Below, piece by piece: positions 1-12,800 of a stretch of 64,000 bases of DNA. The stretch comes from Siphonodentalium dalli (taxonomy: Eukaryota > Mollusca > Scaphopoda > Gadilida > Siphonodentaliidae). The stretch's first letter is position 1; every line of letters starts with the position of its first letter. Location of the stretch: positions 83,307,980-83,371,979 of the forward strand of contig CP136063.1 in assembly GCA_032622095.1 (NCBI GenBank). The letters are read 5' to 3'. The notes below the pieces were generated by a model that saw only the letters and a list, made by a program, of their open reading frames with translations, was not told the DNA's origin and made no database searches. The translations under genes were made by a program, and so were the position numbers.

Positions 1-489
1 CATTCAGTGACCAAGGAAAGTCCCTCCTAAAATATATGCAGACATTACAACATTACAGTACTAAAATTACACATGTCAATTGCATTTCGCAACTTCTAAA
101 AGAATAAGGCAAAAATTATTTTCATTTGGCTAAAAAAATTGGAAAAAGGACATTTCGAGCCAGAAATAGACAGTAAGAAAATATTTTTGTCGATTGAGTT
201 GCGGATAGCGGATATATTTTACGAGGGCAAAAATGAGTAGAAAGAAAAATGTGAATATGCAGCTGTCTGCAACAAGTTCAATAAAATATTTGAGAATCTG
301 ATGCAAGTTGTGTCCTGTATTTATTCTGGACCCTTGTATTGCCCAATTCTTAACTGTGTTCTCTATTGATACTATAACTACCATAATTGTGATTTAAATC
401 TGATAAAAAATTGTCACTTATTGAAGAATGAACACAAGTTGATAATTGACATGATTTATGTAATCACTCTTGACGACGTCAACATCATG
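1..489. other. Intron sequence, nothing recognised
   Basis: AT-rich DNA downstream of the last visible exon. I searched the minus strand for the short exon expected next in module 3 and found no convincing one. The 84-aa minus-strand ORF at 130-384 is hydrophobic and AT-driven, with no recognisable motif. Confidence 0.5.
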
Positions 490-491
490 TA

Positions 492-627
492 CAGTAATGC
501 CCTAAATAATCGACTCCTTAATCACAGCAGAATTATGGGTAATTTTTCAGGATTTAGTCGGAATATGGCTTGTTGCCATTCATCTGAAAGCTCTCAGTTA
601 AGATGTCGATTATTTAGGGCATTACTG
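492..627. mobile_element. Fold-back MITE family 1, internally deleted copy
   Basis: It starts CAGTAATGCCC and ends GGGCATTACTG with TA on both sides, as for Tc1/mariner-type target duplications. The second arm is mostly missing: after the loop motif AAGCTCTCAG it jumps to GTCGATTATTTAGGG. Confidence 0.8.
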
Positions 628-744
628 TAGTTCAGTCTACTGTAGTTTTCTATTTGTGTTATGCAATATTGTGTATTCAATGGCTGTGAATATGTTGAAT
701 AAATTTACTTCTAGGTAAATGGGCTGGGATTATGATATACATAC

Positions 745-855
745 CGACATGAAGTAATACTGGAACAGAGAGCGAGATTTGCCTAGGATGCCACCAAGGC
801 CGAAATCTGTTCTCAATGATTCGAATATGTCACACAGAATTCCGTCAACAGTTTT
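745..855 (-). CDS. LolA-like gene, LCDIFESLRTDF exon (module 3, last visible)
   Basis: ATATTTCAG acceptor and GTATGT donor, phase 0 at both ends, 37 codons. It encodes KTVDGILCDIFESLRTDF, a glycine-rich turn and LFQYYFMS. It is the twin of exon 29801-29911. The next exon lies beyond the left edge of the window. Confidence 0.75.
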
Positions 856-3800
856 CTGAAATATTAGACTGTATTAATTGAATGAATCCAGTCATTAAAA
901 TCAGGAATGATTAACATATTACAGGTACAGTAATGCCCTAATTAATCAACTGCTTAACCACAGCAGAATTATGGGTAACTTTTCAGGATTTAGTCGGAAA
1001 TATGGCTTGTTGCCATTCATCGGAAAGCTCTCGGGGAGAGCTTTCCGATGAATGGCAACAAGCCATGTTTCCGACTAAATCCTGAAAAGTTACCCATAAT
1101 TCTGCTGTGGTTAAGCAGTCGATTAATTAGGGCATTACTGTACTCAATCCGATTCGATGATCCCCATATCATGAGATTCCAACAACAGTTTATGAAATGC
1201 CGCTTCAGTTATCAGAATCGAGTAATTGTCCAAAAATAATGCTAACCACAGTCAACTATAGTATAAAATTGCCCAAAACCTGTTATTTATCAACATTTTG
1301 TTCAATGAAATTTTGCCGGTATGTCAAATATCTGACCCCAAAAAGCCACTTGATTTTAGAATTATCCATATTCAACCCCAATTTGGTCCGTGACCATATT
1401 CTCGTCGACTGTTTTCTAGACCACTTAAAATTATCGGTGGTGAAAAATAATAGATTTCAAACATCAATATCTGATCATGCACTCTGAGCTTTGATGGGTA
1501 GGTTATTTGACTCGAATCAAATATTTTTTACCCCTGAAGCCAAGGAAATAATAATTTGCGAGCGTTTCTTCGAATTATGCATCTTTAAACATCTCATTTA
1601 TACACGGACAGCAGTTTGAAATACGTCTGCCATCACTAGTCGATGCTTTTACCCAGACAACTGTAACCCTTTCTATACTAAATACTCATTGATAAGTAGT
1701 TCCCTTAGAAAATGTTCATATAATAATTAAGTTCAACAGCGTTTGTTGAACTTATTATCTGAACATTTCCCACCAATTAATAGTAATCCTTCTGCAATTG
1801 TATTATCTTTTCGTATGTCATCTGTTAGTTTTTCCTGGACACCCCTCCAAATGAATAATAGCCCATTCCAATATATAATTTTATAACTGAATGGGGTATT
1901 CCATTTAGTATAGAATGGGTTAAAAGAACTGTTTCCAGTCTGCTTCAACCCGGAGGACATTTATTCCTAAGGAAACGTGGAATTTATTTTCTGTTGTTTT
2001 GAAATAAACCCTCTTAATATATTTTCATCAACTTTTTATATCAAAATATAAATCATATCGCCACTCCCAGAAAACCGAACGTGTTATCCTACTCTCAAGA
2101 TGTTATCCTACTCTCAAGATGTTATCCTACTCTCAAGATGTTATCCTACTCTCAAGATGTTATCCTACTCTCAAGATGTTATCCTACTCTCAAGATGGTA
2201 TCCTCCTCTCAAGATGTTATCCTACTATCAAGATGTTATCCTACTCTCAAGATGTTATCCTACACTCAAGATGTTATCCTACTCTCAAGATGTTATCCTA
2301 CTCTCAAGATGTTATCCTACTCTCAAGATGTTATCCTACTATCAAGATGTTATCCTACACTCAAGATGTTATCCTACTCTCAAGATGTTATCCTACTCTC
2401 AAGATGTTATCCTACTCTCAAGATGTTATCCTACTCTCAAGATGTTATCCTACTATCAAGATGTTATCCTACACTCAAGATGTTATCCTACTCTCAAGAT
2501 GTTATCCTACTCTCAAGATGTTATCCTACTCTCAAGATGTTATCCTACTCTCAAGATGTTATCCTACTCTCAAGATGTTATCCTACACTCAAGATGTTAT
2601 CCTACTCTCAAGATGTTATCCTACTCTCAAGATGTTATCCTACTCTCAAGATGTTATCCTACTCTCAAGATGTTATCCTACTATCAAGATGTTATCCTAC
2701 ACTCAAGATGTTATCCTACTCTCAAGATGTTATCCTACTCTCAAGATGTTATCCTACTCTCAAGATGTTATCCTACTCTCAAGATGTTATCCTACTCTCA
2801 AGATGTTATCCTACTCTCAAGATGTTATCCTACTCTCAAGATGTTATCCTACTCTCAAGATGTTATCCTACTCTCAAGATGTTATCCTACTCTCAAGATG
2901 TTATCCTACTCTCAAGATGTTATCCTACTCTCAAGATGTTATCCTACTCTCAAGATGTTATCCTACTCTCAAGATGTTATCCTACTCTCAAGATGTTATC
3001 CTACTCTCAAGATGTTATCCTACTCTCAAGATGTTATCCTACTCTCAAGATGTTATCCTACTCTCAAGATGTTATCCTACTCTCAAGATGTTATCCTACT
3101 CTCAAGATGTTATCCTACACTCAAGATGTTATCCTACTCTCAAGATGTTATCCTACTCTCAAGATGTTATCCTACACTCAAGATGTTATCCTACTCTCAA
3201 GATGTTATCCTACACTCAAGATGTTATCCTACTCTCAAGATGTTATCCTACACTCAAGATGTTATCCTACTCTCAAGATGTTATCCTACTCTCAAGATGT
3301 TATCCTACTCTCAAGATGTTATCCTACACTCAAGATGTTATCCTACTCTCAAGATGTTATCCTACTCTCAAGATGTTATCCTACACTCAAGATGTTATCC
3401 TACTCTCAAGATGTTATCCTACACTCAAGATGTTATCCTACTCTCAAGATGTTATCCTACACTCAAGATGTTATCCTACTCTCAAGATGTTATCCTACTC
3501 TCAAGATGTTATCCTACTCTCAAGATGTTATCCTACACTCAAGATGTTATCCTACTCTCAAGATGTTATCCTACACTCAAGACTGCGTCATGACATCAAT
3601 CGTTGTGTCATATGGTATCCTTGCGCATTATTTTAACAGAAATGGCTGGTGATGTTGTATAGCTTTATGCGATGCGAGGAATATTTTCACTCGGCTAGCG
3701 CCTCATAAAAATAATCCTCCGCATTTCACTTGAGGAGAAAAACCATACGCTACGCAGAACAGTTAACTGTTGTCTATGTTTAGCATATATACTATTGAGA

Positions 3801-6800
3801 GAATTATCGTGTAAATTAGGGAACATATATGGATATCGGTTGTGGTGATGATGGGGCCTAATTTCATCATTTGTGACATTAAAAAAATAACAGACTTTTC
3901 TTTTCTGAGTGTACAAAAGTTTTTCTGACCTGTCCCGCCCACTGGTAAGAAGCATCAATATAGAAGAGCTCTTTTGGTGTCTTCATAGTGATGAGATAAT
4001 TGGCATCCTGATGACCATCAAATGAGGCATTGGTGATTGGCATGGCAGTACAGTTCCTTGCCATCTTATCAATAGTATAAGATACACCTGAAAATAGACA
4101 CTATATTATATTCTGAAACAAACATCGTATTAAACTATGGGGCGCCTTTCTTCTATTTATTGCCTATTTTGTTATGTCAATAATTCATTTTGTGATATCA
4201 CAAAATGAATATATGATATCACAAAATCGAACATATGATATCATTAAATATTTTATGATATCACAAAATGATTTTAAGATATCACTAATTCCAATTTGTG
4301 ATATCATAATTCATCACAAAATCCAATTTTTTATATCACAAAATAGTAAGCATTTAGTGATATCACTAATTTTTTTTTTTGGAAATTATAAATTCATTTT
4401 GTGATATCATAAAATTGAATTTGTGATATCAATAAACAGAAACTGTCATAGCAGGACTATACTATTCCTTCAACATTTTGAGATATCATTAAATCATTTT
4501 ATGATATCATAAAATCAAATTATTGATATCACTAAATGATTACATATTTTGTGATATCATATATTCGATTTTGTGATAAAAATAATTCAATTTTGTGATA
4601 TCCAATAATCAATTATGATATCACAAATTGAAATCAGTGATATCTTAAAATCATTTTGAGATACATGTATCATAAAATATTTAATGATATATCATATATT
4701 CAATTTTGTGATATCATATATTAATTTTGTGATATCACAAAATGAATTATTGATATCACAAAATAGGTAATAAATAGAAGAACGGCACCCCATATTAAAC
4801 ATAGTAGATTAAAAATATCCATTTCGAGTAATTAATTTAAAATCCAGTTGTTAATTTTATTTTTTTAACATAAAAACATCCTGAAGATTGCTGACCATTT
4901 TAGGTAAGCATGCAGTCAGTTGACTCTATCATCTCATAACTATCACATGTTCTGCTGCCAGGGTGACAGTGATGGGCAGAGCTTATAGGAAGACTGCCAA
5001 TCATATAACGAGTAGATAATTATGTATGAAATATCACAATAAATTGCCGATTAAATGTGTTTATACAAAAAATAATTGTGCTCATTGAATAAGAACTTGT
5101 TGAATGTGCAGATTATGAACTTAATGATATGATAAATGTGGAGTGAAATGAAAGAATTTACGTGCAAATACAATGTACGGAATAGGAAACGAAATAAAAA
5201 TGTTTCCAATAAAAATAAAAGCAGGCACAACATCACCACTAATTACTGCCAGTAAATGAAACATAACTAAAATCGCAATGCCATGAAAAATACAATTAAT
5301 GGAGGGGCAAGCGATATATATATATATAACTATGCTACAATATTTTTAATGATCTCTAAGTATATAATAAGTACATGAATGAACTTGACCTTGCCTACAC
5401 CAAATTTGCTTAGGAACACCAATTTTAACGATAACTACTAACTAGTTATGTTAAATTCGGATGGCCTACCAGGAAAAAGGTATACATATTTTTAGTCCAA
5501 GTTTCATTCGACGCAAACCAGCTAGTGAAATCAGTAGGGATACAGTAATGCCCTAAATAATCGACTCCTTAACCACAGCAGAATTATGGGTAATTTTTCA
5601 GGATTTGGTCAGAAATATGGCTTGTTGCCATTCATCGGAAAGCTCTCACTGAGAGTTTTCCAATGAATGGCAACAAGCCATATTTCCGACTAAATCCTGA
5701 AAAGTTACCCATAATTCTGCTGCAGTTAAGGAGTCAATTATTTAGGGCTTTGTTATACACTTGTTGCCTTACTCTTCAATAGCGGACTTTATGCCCAGAT
5801 CCAGTGAAGGGATTTTTTATCGTACAAATCAATATAAAATTGAACATTTATCGGAAAGAGTGATATCTTGCGGTCATAATGACGTATTATAATCTAACTT
5901 AAATTATTCACAGAATATGCTGTGTAATTAGGAGTAACCTTACATTTGATCTGTTTGTTTACATCTGGAGAAGATACAAACTGTTACGAAGTTCACAAGA
6001 TCAATTTTTTTGCAATAATAGTACCTGTATTATAGTCGTTAATAATACTCATAGGGTTGTTTGAGTAGAAAGGTGGGCCGGCTTTAGGATCTCGAAAATC
6101 CATTCTACTGAGAAGATATGTCTCATCATACCATATCTGAAATATAAACAATTTTATGTAAACGCTTTTCTCTATAATATCCGCATTTTACAAGCATTCT
6201 AGACCCACAGTCACAAAGAGAAGAGTATGAATTAACTATATAGAGGCTGATAGAGGCAGCATTAACTATATAGAGGTAGCATAAACAATAAAACTACAGA
6301 AAGATGCTATCAGGGTTCATGCCGTTGGTGCCCAAATTATGAACGATGCAAACAACATGGTAATTATAATGAAAATTTATTTATGACTCCAGTCGTAAAT
6401 TCAATTTCATTATAATTACCATGTTGTTTGCATCTTTCATAGAGCACAATGAGTGTATTTTACACTAATCTATGGCTCAAATTCATTTATTTGCGGCATA
6501 CATTCTGTTGAGTATAAAAGGAGATGGTCCCAAAAATGGCCAGAGTACCCCATTAATTTGTTAACATGTAATCAACAGTTGCCAGGCTGTGCATGAATAA
6601 CAATTCATCAAAAGTCACATACTCACTTATCAAAGCAACAATAAAGATTAGCTGCTAGAACAGCATACTTTCTTAGGCTACGTTCATACGCTGGCAAGTT
6701 TGCACGGTATGTTTTTGCAGGCATTTCGTCATAGAAAACCACATGGTGCCAGAATATGAACGGAACCGTGCACATAACATGCATCTCTATCAAAGCAAAA

Positions 6801-9800
6801 TACATGAGAAGTAGCATTTATCTAATTCCACCAGTAACAGTGCTATTGGATTTGCCTTTAAATACCTGTATGATTTATTCTTGCGAGATAATTGCATGCT
6901 ATTTACAGGCAAATTCCAGTGGCATCGCTACAGGTGGAACTACAGAGATTTTACTTCGCACATAGTTAGCTGTGGTACAGATGCACTTTATGTGCTTGTT
7001 TCCGTTCATATTATGGCACCATATCGTTTTCTACGACAAAATGCCTGCAAACCATACCGTGCAAACTTGCTACTGTATGAATGTACCCTTAATGTGACAA
7101 TTTACTGCTTTGTGGGTTTAAAATAAGACCATATAGAGGAATCAGTGCTCATTTATGTTGATATAAGTTACCAGCTAGACCTATTTCAGTTGTCGCGGTT
7201 CTCATCTATGAGTATTTCCATGACCACTTTTGTCCAACTCAAAATTAATGAGCTATTTTAGTTTCTAAATATTTTTGTTTTAGTTTCTAAACATTATTGT
7301 TTTAGTTTCTAAATATTTTTGTTTTAGTTTCTAAATATTTTTGTTTTAGTTTCGGTTTTCTCGATGATCCCGTATTTTGGTTTTTCAATTTGGACAAATT
7401 AGTAGATGCGTCTGGCCTTGGTAAATTCATGATGGGACAACATATGGAAATCAGCATCTCACGCTTCACAATAGTTTGTTCCATAATGAATCACATTCTG
7501 CTATTTTGCACACACGGCTAGGCCTATAATGGCTATATACAGTAATGCCATAAATAATTGATTCCTTAACCACAGCAGAATTATGGGTAATTTTTCAGGA
7601 TTTAGTCAGAAATATGGCTTGTTGCCATTCATCGGAAAGCTCTCAGTGAGAGCTTTCCGATGAATGGCAACAAGCCATATTTCCGACTAAATCCTGAAAA
7701 ATTACCCATAATTCTGCTGGTGTTAAGAAGTCGATTATTTAGGGCATTACTATATATTAGCCGGGTGATTAATCTCTTCTACACATGACTGTACAAATAA
7801 CTCCAAAGTACAATCATTAAATGGTCATAACTCCCCAAAACGGCATTACTATCAAAATGGACATTGTTCAGTATTTGAGTTGTTGCATGACGCTAATCGT
7901 ATGTAAGCTAACTGCCGTATGGGAGAATATGACATGGCCCAAGACTACTGAACAGTGCGTGTTTCAGAAATAGGCATGTAATAAATCTTATGGAAAAGTT
8001 GATGAAAATATAATAAATAGAGAATACCTGCAGTTTCTGTTTGAATACCAATCTCATGAGTGTCTGGTTAGAAATATTGAATTTTCACAAGTGAGTGAAC
8101 ATTCAATAGTTCTTTCCAGACACGAATGAGATGTTTCATGTATTCAAACAAAAAACAGTAGGTATTCTTTTTATTATATGCAAGTTATTAAAGCTTAAAG
8201 TTATGCGTCATTTTTACTTTTAATAGTACAGCAATTTTAACAATACTCGGGAAGAATACTTCCTACTAATCTTAAGTGAACAATTACCTAAAGCAACAAG
8301 ACCAGCTCGTGTAAAGAAATGAAACATGGAATCGAAACTAACAAGTCTCTGTGTCACCACAGTCAAAATATATAAATTCCACATGCACAGGCCACAGCTG
8401 CATGGTGTGTGGTAAGTTGCGGCTAGCCAATCAAAAACAATGAATTTCAATTGATAATGAGATGTCAAGAGTGTCTGTTTCAACTGTACATGAGTGTGAT
8501 TTTCTTCGGAAAGTATTTCGCTTGTTTTACTTCTGCCTTCTACTTAGGGTGGTTATCCTGTGAAATGACGGATTATATTATAAGAAATAACTCTTGTTTC
8601 GAATAAGGTTATGGGTTATAACTGATAAGTTTGTAGACCATTTACTATAACTTGTGGTTATAGCATTTGTCCGGCAGGCTACAGTGCAATATAATGAAAC
8701 CTACAGTGAAATACAATTTCATTATTTCTAAGAGATACATAGGAAGATCTTAGTTTTGGTAATCTCCCGTTATTTTATAGGCAAGCATATAATAAATGGT
8801 ATTATCCACCTCCCTCCCCTGTCTACTATACATATAAAGCCCATCAGATAAACCACACCCCTATCCATCTACTAGACAGATAAAGCATCCTCTACTAGAC
8901 AGATAAACTTAATTATATGTGAGGAAGAAAGGTTACAAGAACTTGGACCAGTTAACCTCCAGCAGTTCATGAATGACGTTACTTAGCCGACATAACAACG
9001 TTATGGAGCATCATTAGAACGGACCATGCTGGTTTCCGTTGTTAGTGACGGCGTCCTTAGAAACGTCAACATCCACAACGTATTTTCGTGCAATCGGTGG
9101 CAACACCTTTCTAAAAGATCAAACGATGCCCACCAAAACGCATTCAAATAGAATTTTTCAATGTTCAGTTGGTGAATATAAAGTATATGATATTTTTCCG
9201 TGAGCTCGTGCATTTGCACTGCCAATCTTGGTGCTAGTGCTACTGGTAAAGTTCAGACTTTCATTAGTTTCAATTCATTAATAAGTTTCAAGCACAAACA
9301 TCCAAATTCACATGACTGCTATACTCGTACATTTAAGTTTTAGATTTGAACGTTACGCGAATCATTTTGGTTTTATTAGAAATTACACCAAGCTATGCTA
9401 TTTTTCAGGCATAATTAAGAAATTATAAAGCGGACTATTTCGTGGTGCAGTCGCATGAATACAAAACTGTTTCATAATTAATTAGTCTCTACTATACAGA
9501 TAAAGTCGCTAAGTAGGTCATCACTTCTCTATAAGAAGCCAGTGAATTTTGCGATGTTTTTTGACAATAATTGCGATAAAATACATTTAAATTTGTTCGG
9601 TGATTAAACTGAACATCCACAGAGTGTAGCTGAATAGAGAATTTAATTTTGCTCGTATGTGGGCATCTATTTGGCTCGCCTAGAGGCTCACCAAATAGAT
9701 GCCCACATACTCGCAAAAATAAATTCTTTATTCAGCTGCACTATGCGGATATTCTCTATATATCTTTTAATACTTACATCAAAATTGGTGATGATATTTA

Positions 9801-12800
9801 CAGACGGAATAACTGTTTTTACATGATAGGAGAATTGTGTTGGGAATATTGGTAGTGGTTTCTTCTGCATGTAACCTGAAAAGTAGCATAAAAATACTTT
9901 GTTCACCGAAGTTATGAGATATTCCTAAAATGGTTTCTCTAGTTCTGTTCTGAAGGAATACATAGGACACCACATTAAAATAGCCTGGTTTAGGAACAAT
10001 TGGGTTGAAAAAATGTAGATGCAGGAGGGGAAAATAAAATGAAAAAAGGTCGCTAACCAAAATGTCCCCAGTCCCCCCAACAAAGGTGGCAGGTTTGAAG
10101 GATTTATGGGTTTCAGATTCCCATACTACAAACTGCAGGAGGAATTTATTACACCATTGAATATGATACAAAGTGCATATTCACTAAATATGTTGCACAG
10201 GAATTTATTACACCAATATGATACAAAGTGCATATATTCACTAAATATGTTGCCCTTCAATGTGTCGAGAAAGGGTCAATAATTCAAAAAATGAGAATTT
10301 TCCCCAAAGCGGATTTTAGCGGATTTTGTATAATTATGTTGTTCAGCAATTCAGGCCGTGCATTTTGACACCAAAACGGCTTCTTAACCAATTTATTCTG
10401 GGTCTAACCGCCTAACGACCATACTAAAATTGGAGCCTAATACTCACCATTTATTACTGAGACATAAAGGACGTGGTATACTGTATTCTGAAACAGAAAC
10501 CAAATATCTTTAAGTACATTGTGAATATAGCGGTGATGCCCGACGTATATGGCCCGTTAACAACAGCAGAATTATGGGCAATTTTTCAGGATTTAGTCGG
10601 AAATATGGCTTGTTGCCATTCATCGGAAAGCTCTCACTGAGTTATATCATCGGGTCAACAAAAATAAATTCAAAGGAAAAAAAGGGTACAACTCTGTCAA
10701 TCAAAAATAATCTGACTGGACCTAAATTTGAACTGGATTTGGGACTTTCTTATATGAAGGCCACATGCCAAGTTTCATGAAATTTGGGCAAATACTTTTC
10801 AAGCTATTATCTATAGACAACAAAATAAACAACAAATTTTAAGTAAAAAAGGAGCACATCTCCATCAGAAATGGTCGGACCGGACCCACATTCAAATTTG
10901 ATTGGGACTTTCTGATATGAAGGCCACATGCCAAGTTTCATGAAATTTTGTCACGAAAGGGGCATAACTGAATCAGAAATGGGAGGACCTGACTGAAATT
11001 TGAACTTGATTGGGACTTTCTCAAATGAAGGTCACATGCAAGTTTCATCAAATTCTGTCAAATAATATTCAAGTTAATATCCAGAAAACAAATGTTTTGG
11101 ATGGACACCACTCCTTTCTGCAGTCCCCCAAAATTTCGTAATTCGGGGGACAAAAAAGTCAATTGTCTCAATTAAATTTTTTATTTTCAACCACAGGGCA
11201 CCTGCGTATTTAACAAAAACATATATTCACAACTCACCCCATTTGGTACAGCTACTTCAATCTGTACATTCTGTGCAAACACCTGCTTCCTGAGCATTTG
11301 ATAAGCATCAGCCATAGACCTCTCTGGTATCAGTGGTCCATGCACTGTCCCTAGAATGTAAGGGCAGTTTTATGAACCATGGGATACACAGGTGATGAAA
11401 ATCAATGGAGCCAGCTTTCAACCTCTGAAGCCATGACATGTGACTTCGAAGTGCTCACTAGCGATAGATAATGGTTCAATTCAATCATGAAATTAACGCC
11501 CCTTTTCACACTTTCTATACTAAATACTCATAAACATCTCCCACCAATGAATATGAATCATTCTGCTCTTGTATTATCTGTTTGTTTGTCTGTCTGTCAT
11601 CTGCTTTTATTGACCTGAACACCCCTCTAAATGAATAATAGACCATTCCAATTTATGCTTTTATAACTGAATGGTAGAATCCATTCAGTACAGAAAGGGT
11701 TAACCGACAATAATAATACTTTGCAGATTGAATAATAAAGAGCGATTCTTGGCAGTATTTTCCTGATATGGTTATGATATAATGAGCATTTGTCTCAAAT
11801 CTGTGAGGAAAGTTGAAAAGAGCTAGCTGATAAAAATCTATGGGTTGGCAAAGTCTTTCCATGGTTTTTATGTCCAGGCATTAATAGTGTATAAAGTATC
11901 ATTTATTTATGTTGACCGCGGGGAATATCCCAAAATGATAAATTACTTGGCTTGTTTTAAACTCTTGGCTGCTGTACGTCTGTAACTATGGACCAGTACT
12001 TCATCACAGTATCAGTCGCAAGCTGCAAGCGCAATCTATGCTCATGCTACGAATTACCACTGCTTGCACATCTGCACTATTTAGGACTGTCTATTTTTAG
12101 AAATGTGAGGCACCACTGAGGTGATGCACCAACCCAGACATACATTTCATCTTGTTTTTCTTGTCTAATGTCCAATAAATGGAGGTGCTACAAACTGATT
12201 CAAAAACAAGTTTACTTAAATGTTTCTTACATTTTTTTCTAATTTCAATAACATGTAGATCATATCTTCTCATAATGCCAAACAAAAAAAGTGTTGTGAT
12301 TCTCAGGCAATTTTTTTTGAGAATCGAAGAGGGAGCGAGGGTTTTATTTTTGTTTTTTATTTTTGTTATGGGGATAATGCCCATAGTTAGCATGGGTTAT
12401 TATTCCTTCCCAGGTTAAGAAAATGTAAGGAGAACATTGTTTTGATATAAACTAATGTATTCCACTATAAAGAATGACCAATTATCACATTGTACTACCC
12501 GTACATCAAATCTGAAATAAAGAATGACATAAATATATGACATTGTACTATCCGTACATCATATTGGGATTGACCAGAATGATATATATATACAATGTAT
12601 ATTTCAATTTACTGTTGTTGATATATTGATATATGTATGTACCTTTTATAGTATATATCTATTTATATCTATCTATATACTTTAATATTTATCCATCTAT
12701 ACTACAGTAACTATACATGTTAGCCATAAAAACTTCAAATACTATTATATTAAACCAGCATACACATCGCCAATACGCACCATATTTCTTTCCGGTTTGC

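Noticed and set aside
2081-3652. Three overlapping ~500-codon forward ORFs
   Set aside because: All are the same stop-free 19-bp minisatellite read in three frames; repetition explains the openness.
4165-4770. CRISPR-like array of regularly spaced palindromes
   Set aside because: Spacing is irregular, spacers are not unique, and the DNA lies between transposon TIRs in an animal intron.
9779-10171. 130-codon minus-strand ORF
   Set aside because: It runs across a fold-back element and a local tandem duplication, lacks splice logic with the host gene, and has no family motif.
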